Source: an uncultured Bacteroidaceae bacterium (lineage in GTDB: Bacteria; Bacteroidota; Bacteroidia; Bacteroidales; Bacteroidaceae). Taken from it: a stretch of DNA of 54,444 nucleotides. The stretch spans positions 1-54,444 of the forward strand of contig CAJOEI010000020.1 in the NCBI GenBank assembly GCA_905233465.1. Direction: 5' to 3'. The position numbers were made by a program, and so were the translations under genes. Positions 1 to 11,073 of this stretch are shown piece by piece (the stretch's first letter is position 1; each line of letters opens with the position of its first letter). The notes beneath the pieces were generated by a model. That model had not been told where the DNA came from and ran no database searches. It saw nothing but the letters and a program-made list of their open reading frames with translations.

Positions 1-99
1 ATCAACGGCGGCTGCAGAACGAATAAAGGGTGCAGTCAGCAGGAAGATGATGAAGAAGAGCAAGCTCCGCTTGCCATGTAGATATGAGGACTTAGACAT
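1..99 (-). CDS. N-terminus of a secreted protein (cut by window edge)
   Basis: Reading leftward from an ATG at 99 there are 33 open codons running off the window. The peptide begins MSKSSYLHGKRSLLFFIIFL and continues with a hydrophobic stretch ending in a small-residue region (RSAAAVD). This is a typical Sec signal peptide: basic n-region, hydrophobic h-region, Ala-rich cleavage region. Nothing of the mature protein is visible, so no function can be given. The gene is transcribed away from the rest of the window. Confidence 0.55.
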   Translation of the reverse strand, partial: MSKSSYLHGKRSLLFFIIFLLTAPFIRSAAAVD

Positions 100-210
100 T
101 CGAAACTTAAATTAAAAGTTCAAACTTTTTCATTTTCTATCGAGAACAATTATATTTTGCGTTGATTGTATTATTTATTCGTCCGTTTTCTTGGTTGTGA
201 AGTTTCGACC

Positions 211-1479
211 TTAATTATCTTGTCGTCCCCAAAGATTGTTGATGTGTTGTTGCATGCGCGCTTCGGCGTTGTTGTCCTGTGCGTGCCAGAAGCGTTCGTC
301 AACTCCGTCAGGCAGATACTGCTGTCGGACGAAATGACCTTCGTAGTCGTGAGCATATTTATATTCCTTGCCGTAGCCCAGCTCGCGCATCAGCGAGGTG
401 GGTGCGTTGCGCAGATGCAGTGGCACTGGTTGGTTGCCGTTGCGCGAGACATACGCCAGAGCGTCGTTGATGGCCATATATGCTGAATTACTCTTTGGCG
501 ACGTAGCTAAATAGATTGTTGCTTCGGCCAACGGGATTCGACCCTCCGGCCAGCCAATCTTCTGCACGGTGTCAAAGGCAGCGTTGGCCAGCAGCAGGGC
601 GTTGGGGTTGGCCAGTCCGATGTCTTCGGCCGCAGAGATTACGAGGCGGCGCGCGATGAACGCGGGGTCTTCGCCACCCTCTATCATGCGTGCCAGCCAA
701 TATATGGCCGCATCGGGGTCGCTGCCGCGGATGCTCTTGATGAACGCCGATATGATGTCGTAGTGCAGTTCGCCGCCCTTGTCGTACGCGAGTGGATTCT
801 GCTGCAGACGTTCGGCCACGAGAGAGTCGGTGATGTGTATGTCTGCATCCTCAGGTTCGGCTTCCACGACGAGTTCAAGGATATTCAGCAGTTTGCGGGC
901 ATCGCCGCCGCTGTAGCGCAACAGAGCGGTGGTTTCGTCGAGCGTCACATGGCGCTGCTGCAGCTCGCTGTCTTGTGTCAGCGCACGCATCGCCAGATCC
1001 AGCAGGTCGTCGGACTGCAGGGGCTTGAGCACATACACAGCACAGCGCGAGAGCAGCGGACGTATCACCTCGAAGCTGGGATTCTCCGTGGTGGCGCCGA
1101 TGAGCGTCACCACTCCCTGCTCCACTGCTCCCAGCAACGAGTCCTGCTGCGACTTGCTGAAACGATGTATCTCGTCGATGAACAGTATGGGGCTTGCCTG
1201 TGAGAAGAATCTGCCCGAGCGTGCGCGCTCGATGACATCGCGCACATCCTTCACGCCGCTTGTGACGGCCGACAGCGTGTAGAACGGCACTTGCAATGTA
1301 TGGGCAATGATTTGTGCCAGAGTTGTCTTGCCAACACCAGGCGGGCCCCACAAGATGAACGAGTTGATGCGACCGCTCTCTATCATACGGCGCAACACAG
1401 CTCCTTCACCGACCAGATGCTGCTGGCCGATGTAGCCGTCCAGACTCGTTGGACGCATACGTTCTGCTAATGGCTGCAT
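211..1479 (-). CDS. rarA: Replication-associated recombination protein A (AAA+ ATPase)
   Basis: A 422-residue clamp-loader-like AAA+ ATPase of the RarA/MgsA/WRNIP1 family, which acts at stalled replication forks in the cytoplasm. The N-terminus (PLAERMRPTSLDGYIGQQHL) is the conserved family start. Walker A is GPPGVGKT at about residues 45-52 and Walker B is LFIDEIHR at about 99-106. A sensor region (GATTENPSFEV) and an arginine-finger segment (LLSRCAVYVL) follow. The C-terminal half matches the MgsA tetramerisation domain (DKGGELHYDIISAFIKSIRG; GWPEGRIPLAEA). Length is normal. The ATG at 1479 lies directly beside a heptameric repeat tract, so native 5' control signals are hard to see. Function is assigned by family. 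Confidence 0.95.
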   Translation of the reverse strand: MQPLAERMRPTSLDGYIGQQHLVGEGAVLRRMIESGRINSFILWGPPGVGKTTLAQIIAHTLQVPFYTLSAVTSGVKDVRDVIERARSGRFFSQASPILFIDEIHRFSKSQQDSLLGAVEQGVVTLIGATTENPSFEVIRPLLSRCAVYVLKPLQSDDLLDLAMRALTQDSELQQRHVTLDETTALLRYSGGDARKLLNILELVVEAEPEDADIHITDSLVAERLQQNPLAYDKGGELHYDIISAFIKSIRGSDPDAAIYWLARMIEGGEDPAFIARRLVISAAEDIGLANPNALLLANAAFDTVQKIGWPEGRIPLAEATIYLATSPKSNSAYMAINDALAYVSRNGNQPVPLHLRNAPTSLMRELGYGKEYKYAHDYEGHFVRQQYLPDGVDERFWHAQDNNAEARMQQHINNLWGRQDN

Positions 1480-1480
1480 T

Positions 1481-1632
1481 TGAAAGTTGAGAGTTGAGAG
1501 TCAGTTGAAAGTTTAAAGTTATAGTTTAAAGTTTAAGGTTTATAGTTTATGGTTTAAAGAGAATTGTGCATCAAGCATAATCTTTAATCTTTAAACCTTA
1601 AGCTATAAACCTTAAACTGCGGCGTAGCCGCA
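1481..1632. repeat. Heptameric TTTAAAG-class repeat tract with triloop palindrome
   Basis: From the rarA start codon to near the tRNA-Gly gene the DNA is a string of 7-bp units (GAAAGTT, GAGAGTT, TTTAAAG, TTTAAGG, TTTATAG, TTTATGG), then units of opposite polarity (TTTAAAC, CTATAAA). It ends in the perfect palindrome TGCGGC-GTA-GCCGCA at 1618-1632. Together with the tRNA this fills the 332-bp gap between rarA and the glycosidase gene; no protein gene is seen. Similar tracts and palindromes recur across the window. Confidence 0.85.
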
Positions 1633-1645
1633 TCTGTGCTTTTGA

Positions 1646-1717
1646 GCGATAGACGGGACTCGAACCCGCGACCCTCGGCTTGGGAAGCCAATGCTCTACC
1701 AACTGAGCTACTATCGC
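1646..1717 (-). tRNA. tRNA-Gly (anticodon CCC)
   Basis: A complete cloverleaf on the minus strand. The acceptor stem is GCGATAG paired with CTATCGC, and the D-arm has TAGCTCAGTTGGTAGAGC. The anticodon stem TTGGC/GCCGA closes loop TTCCCAA, giving anticodon CCC. The T-arm is GCGGG-TTCGAGT-CCCGT. CCA is not encoded. A consensus promoter lies just upstream. Confidence 0.95.
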
Positions 1718-1728
1718 ATTTGCGCCTG

Positions 1729-1760
1729 CAAAGATAGGCCTATTTGAACAATCTGCCAAA
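1729..1760 (-). promoter_or_regulatory. Bacteroidetes-type promoter of tRNA-Gly
   Basis: Read on the minus strand, TTTG (1757-1760) is followed after exactly 20 bp by TATCTTTG (1729-1736). This matches the Bacteroidetes -33/-7 consensus TTTG/TAnnTTTG. The -7 box ends 11 bp before the tRNA 5' end. Confidence 0.8.
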
Positions 1761-1780
1761 TTTCAGGCGCAAAAAGTTAT

Positions 1781-1808
1781 GAATTGTTAATTGTGCATTG
1801 TGAATTGT
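1781..1808. repeat. Heptameric AATTGTG-class repeat beside glycosidase stop codon
   Basis: Four 7-bp units (GAATTGT, TAATTGT, GCATTGT, GAATTGT) end within a few bases of the stop codon of the GH5-GH43 gene. The same class follows several other genes in the window. Confidence 0.8.
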
Positions 1809-1811
1809 CTA

Positions 1812-4800
1812 TCACTTTCTCACCTTCTTGCCGCCAACGATGTATATGCCCCGTGGCAAGTCATTGAGTGCTGCCGAGGGTTGGACGTTGCGGCGTAGGC
1901 ATACGCCAGAGAGCGAGTAGACGTTGACGGGTAGGGTAGCGGTGTCGGCTATCGTCTCGATGGCATCTGGCTGGTTGGGCGAGTAGTCGTCGTTGTTGGT
2001 CAGATACATATCGTCGACAACGATTGTGCCGTGGTTAGACCAGAAGCTAACAATGCGTATGTTGTTCAATTCTAACGGCTGGCCCTTCTTGTTGCCTGAA
2101 GTGTATTTAGCGCTCTGCAGCTTCACCACAATCTGTTTCTTGCTGCCAAAGTCCGAGGTGGCGTAGCAGTCTGCCCAGATGCTATTGGCGGTGAAGATGT
2201 TCAGGTGTGTGCCGCTGGCGGCGCGCTTGAGCTTGATGACGAGATACTTATATTCGCTCCAGTCGGCTCCATCGTTGTAGACCCAACCCATCTGTCCGTA
2301 CTCTCCGGGCTTGAAGGTGTGGGTGGCCTCGGTGTAAGTACCCTCGGAGAATAGGTTTGTGCTGATGTATTCCTTGCCGAAGGGGAAGAATGACGAGCGA
2401 ACGCTGAATTTCTTCGACAGCTTGTTGCCCAGCGGGTCGGTGAATGAGGCAGTGATGTTCACGGTGCCCTCGCGTAGGCCGCGCAACTGTCCGCGTGCTG
2501 TGCTGACGATGTCGTCGGCGCTCATGGTGTATGTGGCCTGTGCAGCGATGTTCTCGGTGTGGCCGTCGCGGAAGGTGGCTGTGAGTTTGAGTGGCGTGGA
2601 GTTGCCAACCATAACCTCAATGTCCTCTTTGTCCAGCGTAAGCTCAGTGGCGGTGAGCATATCCTCGCTGAAGCCTGCGAACTCGGCAGGATAGAAGAAT
2701 GCCTCGTCGTAGTCGGTCTCAGTGGAGAACCAGTCGAAGTCGGCATAGCCGTTGCTGCCGTCGGCAGTGGCGTAGCAGAAGAGGCCGAAGCGCGCGCCGA
2801 CAAACACAGAGAGGTTGTAGCCCAGTTGTGTCTGCTCGCCGAGTGGTTTGTATGTCTTGTTGTCGAGGGAGTAGTAGAACTGTGTCTTGCTGTCGGAGTA
2901 TTTAATTGATGCTCGCAGATAGACCACATCGGGCACGCTGACGTCGGCAACCTCTTCACGCGGCTGGAAATGATCCTTGACGCGCAGTGTGTCTTCGCGC
3001 CACACGATCTGGCGCTGGCCGTCGCGCACGCGCACCGCAATCATAGCGTATGGATCCTGGAAGATGCTGATGCCTGCGCAGTCGCCCTCGGTGAGCTTGC
3101 TCACGTCGATGCACACTGTGCCCAGAGAGGCGGTGTTCTCGAAGGCGAAGATGCGCTGTGTGAGCATGTTGCGGGCCTGTGTGAGGCGTGTGACTGCATT
3201 GGTGGTCTTCAGACGCAACCATCCCGGACGCTCAAAGAGTGACCATGCTGAGTTGTCTGGGTTGTGGTTCCACTGCCATTGCATGCCTATCGGGTAGCTG
3301 CGGAAGTTGTCGTTGGTGGGCAGCATGGTGCGTGGCGAGCTGATAGCTGTGGTGGGCTTCTTGATGGCGGTGGTGTAGGGCACACCCTTCTTGCCCACGA
3401 TGGGCCAGCCGTCGGTCCACGTCACGGGTTGCAGGTTGGGGAAGCGTCCCAGGCAACCGAGGTCTTGCTGCATGATGGTCCACCATTCACCGGAAGGAGT
3501 CTCGATGAGTGCTCCCTGGTGAATTGTGTTGGGCTCGTTGTTGATGTATTTCTCAACCAGCATCTTCTCCTCGTATGGGCCGAAGATGTTCTTCGAACGG
3601 AAGGCTGCCTGGCCTGATGGCCAGCCGCCGTAGGTGGCATAGATGTAGTAGTAGTCGCCAATCTTGTAGAGGTGGCTGCCTTCAAGGCCGTCCTTGTCGC
3701 TGATGACGCGTTGTTCGCGGATGAAGTTGAAGTTCTCGTCGAGCTCACACATCTGGATATTGCCGATGCCGCAGGCAATGTATATCTTGCCGTTGTCGAA
3801 GAGCATACCCGGGTCATAGTAGCCTCGCGAGAGTTTCACCATCTCCCATTCGCCTTCGGGGTCGGTGGCCTTGAGGACATAGCCGCCGGCGTCGTTGCCG
3901 TTGATGAGGATGTAGAATGTGCCGTCGTGCCAGGTCATCGAACAGGCCCACATGCCGGCAGCATAGGCGTTCTGGTCGTTGAGCAGGTTGTAGCGGTCGG
4001 TGGTGGCCAGCTGCTTGAGAGGCTGTGCACAATATTGCCAGTTGACGAGGTCAGTGGACTTCATCAGTGTAGCGCCCGGGAAGAGGTGCATCGTCGTGGA
4101 GACCATGTAGTAGGTGTCGCCCACGCGGATGACATCGGGATCGGGCACGTCGGCCGCGATGAGCGGGTTCTTGAACTTGCCGTTGCCCTGATCGCTGACC
4201 ACGGTGTTCTTGAAGTCGGGATGTGCCCAGTCGGTCATGTAGTATTCAGCATACCAGTCCATGCAAGCCTTGCCGCAGGCTTCGGGCAGTCCGCCAAAGG
4301 CCGGTACGACCTTATTCTTCTTTATCAGAGTGTCGACATCGAGCAGGCAGTGGGTGCCGGAGAGGGTCATCGAGATGTTGCCATAGTGGTCGAGCATAGC
4401 TTTGTAGGCCTTGCCCCACTTGGATGTCGAGCCTGTGGACCATGTGCCGTAGTTGGGCTGTACCCAGTCGCCGTGTTCGTTGTAGTGGCCCTCGCGGTTG
4501 GGGTTCTCGGGGCTCCAGTCGACTTCGGTGATAATCACGGGCGCGAAGTCCACGACGGGCACCTGTGAGTGGAAATTTGTAATCTTGCTTTGTGGATCGC
4601 AATGGCTGTCGCTGCTGCCATACCATCCGGTGTAGTCGTGCACGGCATAGCCGATGTCGGCACCTTCGATGGGGTAGGTGGCATAACTTGTGTAGTTGGC
4701 CTGCCAGCCTGTGCCGGGAACCCAGATGATGCCGGTGAAGCCGTTAGCACGTATCTTGTCCACAATGGGCTGGAAGTAGTCGTGCAGGGCCTTGGGGTCA

Positions 4801-5489
4801 TCCTGGTCGTCAGCGTTGTGCAGCGATACGGGCTCGTTGGCCAGCTCGATGCTCACCTTGCCGTCCAGACTCTTGATGGTGGTGTTCTGCGAGACAATGT
4901 CCCACACCGTCAGCAGATATTCCTGATAGTAGTCACCCACCTTCAACTTGCCGGGGCACACGCCTGGAGGACGCACAACGACATACATGCCGTGGGCCAA
5001 AGCTTTCTTGATGAGAGGAATATACAGCGATGTCAAGAAGGTCTTCAGACGACTGGGGTTAAACTTCTTGATGCTGGCCTCTCCGCTTGCTTCGGGATCT
5101 TCGCCCACTGATTTAGAATATGTGTAACTACTTGATGGATCATTGGTCCAGGCGGGGTCAAGATGCAGACGGAATACGTCGCACTTGGCCTCTTCCAGTC
5201 CGGTAAAGAGCTTCTCGAAATATGCGATACATTTTTGGGCTCCGTTAGCATCGTATTTGGTGCCATCCACCCATTCGGGACCGCCCCAGCGATAGTCGTT
5301 GAAATACATGCTCGGCGTGTCCATCACACCGTGGAGCACCACATGATTGCCGTGAGAGTCCACCAGCCAGCGGCCTTCTACATGCAGCGTGGGCAGCGGC
5401 TTCTCGAGATGTGTGGGCACTTCGCGGTCGGCCCGTGCCCCACAGACAAAGGCAACGAGCAGACAAATACACAAACTAAACTTTTTCAT
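1812..5489 (-). CDS. Secreted GH5-GH43 bifunctional glycoside hydrolase
   Basis: A 1225-residue secreted enzyme. Residues 1-20 are a signal peptide. I chose ATG 5489 because it gives MKKFSLCICLLVAFVCGARA; upstream in-frame codons carry no signal peptide. Residues about 25-430 are a GH5 domain: acid/base Glu219 in ELANEP and nucleophile Glu322 in VIITEVDW. Residues about 440-720 are a GH43 propeller: base Asp450 in ADVPDPD, Asp559 in YYDPGM and acid Glu603 in GLEGSH. A GH43 C-terminal beta-sandwich follows (about 724-930), then a bacterial Ig-like domain (945-1030), a jelly-roll carbohydrate-binding-like domain (1035-1165), and a short tail (1188-1225, VYSLSGVCLRR...GIYIVGGKKVRK) like Por/type IX sorting signals of Prevotella. 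Likely attacks xylan or arabinoxylan backbone and side chains. It lies 77 bp downstream of the GH10-CE1 gene on the same strand, probably co-transcribed. Exact substrates are inferred. Confidence 0.9.
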   Translation of the reverse strand: MKKFSLCICLLVAFVCGARADREVPTHLEKPLPTLHVEGRWLVDSHGNHVVLHGVMDTPSMYFNDYRWGGPEWVDGTKYDANGAQKCIAYFEKLFTGLEEAKCDVFRLHLDPAWTNDPSSSYTYSKSVGEDPEASGEASIKKFNPSRLKTFLTSLYIPLIKKALAHGMYVVVRPPGVCPGKLKVGDYYQEYLLTVWDIVSQNTTIKSLDGKVSIELANEPVSLHNADDQDDPKALHDYFQPIVDKIRANGFTGIIWVPGTGWQANYTSYATYPIEGADIGYAVHDYTGWYGSSDSHCDPQSKITNFHSQVPVVDFAPVIITEVDWSPENPNREGHYNEHGDWVQPNYGTWSTGSTSKWGKAYKAMLDHYGNISMTLSGTHCLLDVDTLIKKNKVVPAFGGLPEACGKACMDWYAEYYMTDWAHPDFKNTVVSDQGNGKFKNPLIAADVPDPDVIRVGDTYYMVSTTMHLFPGATLMKSTDLVNWQYCAQPLKQLATTDRYNLLNDQNAYAAGMWACSMTWHDGTFYILINGNDAGGYVLKATDPEGEWEMVKLSRGYYDPGMLFDNGKIYIACGIGNIQMCELDENFNFIREQRVISDKDGLEGSHLYKIGDYYYIYATYGGWPSGQAAFRSKNIFGPYEEKMLVEKYINNEPNTIHQGALIETPSGEWWTIMQQDLGCLGRFPNLQPVTWTDGWPIVGKKGVPYTTAIKKPTTAISSPRTMLPTNDNFRSYPIGMQWQWNHNPDNSAWSLFERPGWLRLKTTNAVTRLTQARNMLTQRIFAFENTASLGTVCIDVSKLTEGDCAGISIFQDPYAMIAVRVRDGQRQIVWREDTLRVKDHFQPREEVADVSVPDVVYLRASIKYSDSKTQFYYSLDNKTYKPLGEQTQLGYNLSVFVGARFGLFCYATADGSNGYADFDWFSTETDYDEAFFYPAEFAGFSEDMLTATELTLDKEDIEVMVGNSTPLKLTATFRDGHTENIAAQATYTMSADDIVSTARGQLRGLREGTVNITASFTDPLGNKLSKKFSVRSSFFPFGKEYISTNLFSEGTYTEATHTFKPGEYGQMGWVYNDGADWSEYKYLVIKLKRAASGTHLNIFTANSIWADCYATSDFGSKKQIVVKLQSAKYTSGNKKGQPLELNNIRIVSFWSNHGTIVVDDMYLTNNDDYSPNQPDAIETIADTATLPVNVYSLSGVCLRRNVQPSAALNDLPRGIYIVGGKKVRK

Positions 5490-5566
5490 ATTGTGGAAAT
5501 TATACGTTGTCGGCCTCAAAGGTACACTAATTAGCGATACCGTGCAAGATAATTGTGAAAAAAGTG

Positions 5567-8032
<2,466 letters not shown>

Positions 8033-9520
8033 ATGCACAAGCAGTATCTCTTAGGCTTCGATGTCGGCAGCAGTTCCGTGAAGGCCTCACTCGTGGAGAC
8101 CGAGAGCGGACAGCAAGCAGCATCCGCCTTCTTCCCTGAGAAGGAAGCACCCATCATCGCGCACAAGGCCGGCTGGGCCGAACAGGAACCCGAGTCATGG
8201 TGGCAATATGCCCGCATGGCGCTGGCCAAAGTGATGTCCACCACTGGCGCCGCAGCCGATGACATTGTGGCCATAGGCATCAGCTACCAGATGCACGGTC
8301 TGGTGTGTGTGGACCGTGACTTGCGTGCACTGCGGCCGGCAATCATCTGGTGCGACTCCCGCGCCGTGCCCTATGGTCAGCGTGCATTTGCCGAGTTGGG
8401 GAGCGAGCAGTGTCTGTCTCATCTGCTCAACTCACCGGGCAACTTCACGGCTGCCAAGCTCGCATGGGTAAGTGAGAACGAACCAGAGGTGTTCAATAAT
8501 ATATATAAGGTGATGCTGCCTGGCGACTACCTTGCTATGCGCCTCAGCGGCAGCGTCGGCACCACTGTAGGCGGGCTTTCCGAGGGTATGTTCTGGGACT
8601 TCAAGGACAACAAGGTCGCAGACTTCCTGCTTGACTACTTCGGCATACCGTCGTCCTTCATTCCCGATGTCTTGCCCACCTTCGGCACACAATGCACTGT
8701 GTGCAAGGCTGCTGCCGAGGAACTGGGCCTGCGTGCTGGCATCCCTGTCACATACCGCGCCGGCGACCAGCCCAACAACGCTCTCTCGCTCGATGTCTTC
8801 GAGCCGGGTGAGGCAGCCACCACAGCCGGCACCTCGGGCGTCGTCTACGGTGTGCTGGGTCAGGTGGGCTACGACCCACAGAGCCGCGTCAACACTTTTG
8901 CCCACGTCAACCACACTGCCTCCGACCCGCGTCTGGGAGTGCTTCTCTGTGTCAACGGCACTGGCATCCTCAACTCCTGGATGCGTCGCAACGCAGCGCC
9001 CACTGGCATTGGCTATGCCGAGATGAACGACCTTGCCGCCACAGCGCCCATAGGTGCTGCTGGCCTGAGCATTCTGCCCTTTGGCAACGGCGCCGAGCGT
9101 GTGCTGTGCGACCGCGAGGTGGGCGCCAGCGTGCACGGCCTGAACTTCAACATCCACTCGCAGGCTCACATGCTGCGTGCAGCACAGGAGGGCATCGCCT
9201 TCTCGCTGGCCTACGGCATCGAGGTGATGCGACAGATGGGCCTCCAGCTGACCACCATACGTGCAGGCGAAGCCAATATGTTCCTCAGCCCCATATTCCG
9301 GCAGACGCTGGCCGGCATCACTGGTGCAACCATCGAACTCTGTGACACCGACGGCAGCATTGGCGCTGCGCGTGCTGCCGGCCTCGGCCTCGGACTGTAT
9401 AAGGATCATCGCGAAGCATTTGCCTCACTGCGTCGCTCACGCATCATCGAGCCCGTTCTGGCCGACGCACCTGCCTACCGCGAGGCCTACGAGCGATGGA
9501 CTGCATATCTGCCAAAGTAA
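8033..9520 (+). CDS. xylB: Xylulokinase
   Basis: A 495-residue FGGY-family sugar kinase: D-xylulose + ATP to D-xylulose-5-phosphate, cytoplasmic. The N-terminal phosphate-binding loop is LLGFDVGSSSVKASL (Asp10). The substrate motif QMHGL is at 86-90, typical of xylulokinases. The catalytic base is Asp245 in YRAGDQPNNA. The ATP-binding segment follows (TTAGTSGVVYGVLG, and later GEANMFLSPIFRQTLAGITG). Length is normal. It is followed after 45 bp by xylA, in the order xylB-xylA. No ribulokinase gene is present in the window, so it should be asked whether this kinase also serves arabinose; sequence alone favours xylulose. Confidence 0.95.
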   Translation: MHKQYLLGFDVGSSSVKASLVETESGQQAASAFFPEKEAPIIAHKAGWAEQEPESWWQYARMALAKVMSTTGAAADDIVAIGISYQMHGLVCVDRDLRALRPAIIWCDSRAVPYGQRAFAELGSEQCLSHLLNSPGNFTAAKLAWVSENEPEVFNNIYKVMLPGDYLAMRLSGSVGTTVGGLSEGMFWDFKDNKVADFLLDYFGIPSSFIPDVLPTFGTQCTVCKAAAEELGLRAGIPVTYRAGDQPNNALSLDVFEPGEAATTAGTSGVVYGVLGQVGYDPQSRVNTFAHVNHTASDPRLGVLLCVNGTGILNSWMRRNAAPTGIGYAEMNDLAATAPIGAAGLSILPFGNGAERVLCDREVGASVHGLNFNIHSQAHMLRAAQEGIAFSLAYGIEVMRQMGLQLTTIRAGEANMFLSPIFRQTLAGITGATIELCDTDGSIGAARAAGLGLGLYKDHREAFASLRRSRIIEPVLADAPAYREAYERWTAYLPK

Positions 9521-9565
9521 CCTCTTTAATTTACAATTTTACAATTTTACATTTTCAAACCCGCT
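9521..9565 (+). repeat. Short TTTACAA repeat between xylB and xylA
   Basis: The 45-bp gap consists mainly of three near-copies of TTTACAAT with 7-8 bp spacing. It resembles the repeat tracts at other gene junctions and ends about 10 bp before the xylA ATG. Confidence 0.6.
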
Positions 9566-10879
9566 ATGAAAGAGTATTATCCTCAAATCGGTAAGATTCC
9601 CTTCGAGGGAGCAGAGAGCAAGAACCCTATGGCATTCCACTATTATGAGCCCGAGCGTGTCGTCCTTGGCAAGAAGATGAAGGACTGGCTGCGTTTCGCT
9701 ATGGCTTGGTGGCACACTCTCGGCGGCGCCAGCGCAGACCAGTTTGGCGGCCAGACACGCTGCTATGAGTGGGACAAGGCTGAGGACGCCCTCCAGCGTG
9801 CCAAGGACAAAGTGGATGCTGGCTTCGAGATCATGCAGAAGCTCGGCATTGAGTTCTTCTGCTTCCACGATGTTGACCTCGTCGACGAGGGCGCAACTAT
9901 TGAAGAGTATGAGGCTCGCATGCAGGCTATCACGGACTACCTCAAGACCCGCATGGACGAGACAGGCCGCAAGCTCCTCTGGGGCACAGCCAACGTCTTT
10001 GGCAACAAGCGCTACATGAATGGTGCTGCCACCAACCCCGACTTCGACGTTGTAGCACGCGCTGCCGTTCAGATCAAGAATGCCATCGACGCCACCATCA
10101 AGCTTGGCGGTCAGAACTATGTGTTCTGGGGTGGCCGCGAGGGCTACATGAGCCTGCTCAACACCGACCAGAAGCGCGAGAAGGAGCACCTGGCACAGAT
10201 GCTCACAGCTGCACGCGACTATGCACGCAGCAAGGGATTCAAGGGTACATTCCTTATTGAGCCCAAGCCCATGGAACCCACCAAGCACCAGTATGATGTC
10301 GACACAGAGACAGTCGTCGGTTTCCTGCGCGCTCACAACCTCGACAAGGACTTCAAGGTCAACATCGAGGTCAACCACGCCACTCTCGCCGGTCACACCT
10401 TCGAGCACGAGCTCGCTGTCGCCGTCGACAACGATATGCTGGGTAGCATCGATGCCAACCGCGGCGACGCACAGAATGGATGGGACACCGACCAGTTCCC
10501 CATCAACAACTACGAGCTCACACAGGCTATGCTTGAGATTGTCCGTGGCGGAGGCTTCACCACAGGCGGTACCAACTTCGATGCCAAACTGCGCCGCAAC
10601 AGCACCGATGCTGAGGACATCTTCATCGCTCACATCAGCGGTATGGATGCTATGGCCCGCGCACTGCTCAACGCTGCTGCTATCATCGAGCAGAGCCCCC
10701 TGCCCAAGATGAAGGCTGAGCGCTATGCCAGCTTCGACAGCGGCAAGGGTAAGGAATTCGAGCAGGGCAAGCTCGGCCTCGAAGACCTCGTGGCTTACGC
10801 CAAGCAGAAGGGCGAGCCCGCACAGACCAGCGGCAAGCAGGAGCTCTACGAGACCATCGTCGCTCTCTACTCCAAGTAA
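9566..10879 (+). CDS. xylA: Xylose isomerase
   Basis: A 437-residue class II xylose isomerase: D-xylose to D-xylulose, cytoplasmic, Mg/Mn-dependent TIM barrel. The family start is MKEYYPQIGKIPFEGAESKN. His101 and Asp104 lie in FCFHDVDL. Metal and substrate motifs VFWGGREGY, FLIEPKPMEPTKHQYD, NIEVNHATLAGH and GSIDANRGDAQNGWDTDQFP are all intact. Length matches the family. Codon use is strongly biased to C-ending codons, as expected for high expression. Forms an operon with xylB and is followed by a strong hairpin terminator. Confidence 0.98.
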   Translation: MKEYYPQIGKIPFEGAESKNPMAFHYYEPERVVLGKKMKDWLRFAMAWWHTLGGASADQFGGQTRCYEWDKAEDALQRAKDKVDAGFEIMQKLGIEFFCFHDVDLVDEGATIEEYEARMQAITDYLKTRMDETGRKLLWGTANVFGNKRYMNGAATNPDFDVVARAAVQIKNAIDATIKLGGQNYVFWGGREGYMSLLNTDQKREKEHLAQMLTAARDYARSKGFKGTFLIEPKPMEPTKHQYDVDTETVVGFLRAHNLDKDFKVNIEVNHATLAGHTFEHELAVAVDNDMLGSIDANRGDAQNGWDTDQFPINNYELTQAMLEIVRGGGFTTGGTNFDAKLRRNSTDAEDIFIAHISGMDAMARALLNAAAIIEQSPLPKMKAERYASFDSGKGKEFEQGKLGLEDLVAYAKQKGEPAQTSGKQELYETIVALYSK

Positions 10880-10900
10880 GCAGACAATCTTTATAAACGC

Positions 10901-10937
10901 AACGTCCGGACGTTAATTCAACGCCCGGACGTTTTCG
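10901..10937 (+). terminator. Rho-independent-like terminator of xylBA
   Basis: Arms AACGTCCGGACGTT (10901-10914) and AACGCCCGGACGTT (10920-10933) pair over 14 bp with one mismatch around a 5-nt loop. The stem is followed by TTCGTT. It lies 22 bp after the xylA stop and may also serve the convergent peptidase gene. Confidence 0.8.
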
Positions 10938-10940
10938 TTA

Positions 10941-11073
10941 TCAATTATCAATTATCAATTATGAATTATGAATTGTGAATTGTGAATTGTGAATTGAAAT
11001 CAATTGTAAATTGTCAAATCGTAAATTGTATAGGATTGTGAATTATGAATTATGCATTATGCATTATGCATTG
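10941..11073. repeat. Heptameric AATTATC/AATTGTG repeat tract
   Basis: About 130 bp of 7-bp units drifting through AATTATC, AATTATG, AATTGTG and GCATTAT. The tract touches the stop codon (11074-11076) of the peptidase gene. It fills most of the gap between xylA and the peptidase gene. Confidence 0.85.

Noticed and set aside
1618..1632. GCGGC-GTA-GCCGC palindrome as a terminator of the tRNA-Gly transcript
   Set aside because: The stem is only 6 bp with no T-tract, and copies occur in gene leaders as well as downstream regions.
3672..4568. Long plus-strand frame across the GH5-GH43 gene
   Set aside because: It is antisense to intact catalytic domains, with no recognisable motif.
9539..10633. 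364-residue open frame antisense to xylA
   Set aside because: The plus strand encodes a full-length xylose isomerase with every motif. The antisense frame is a codon-bias artefact.
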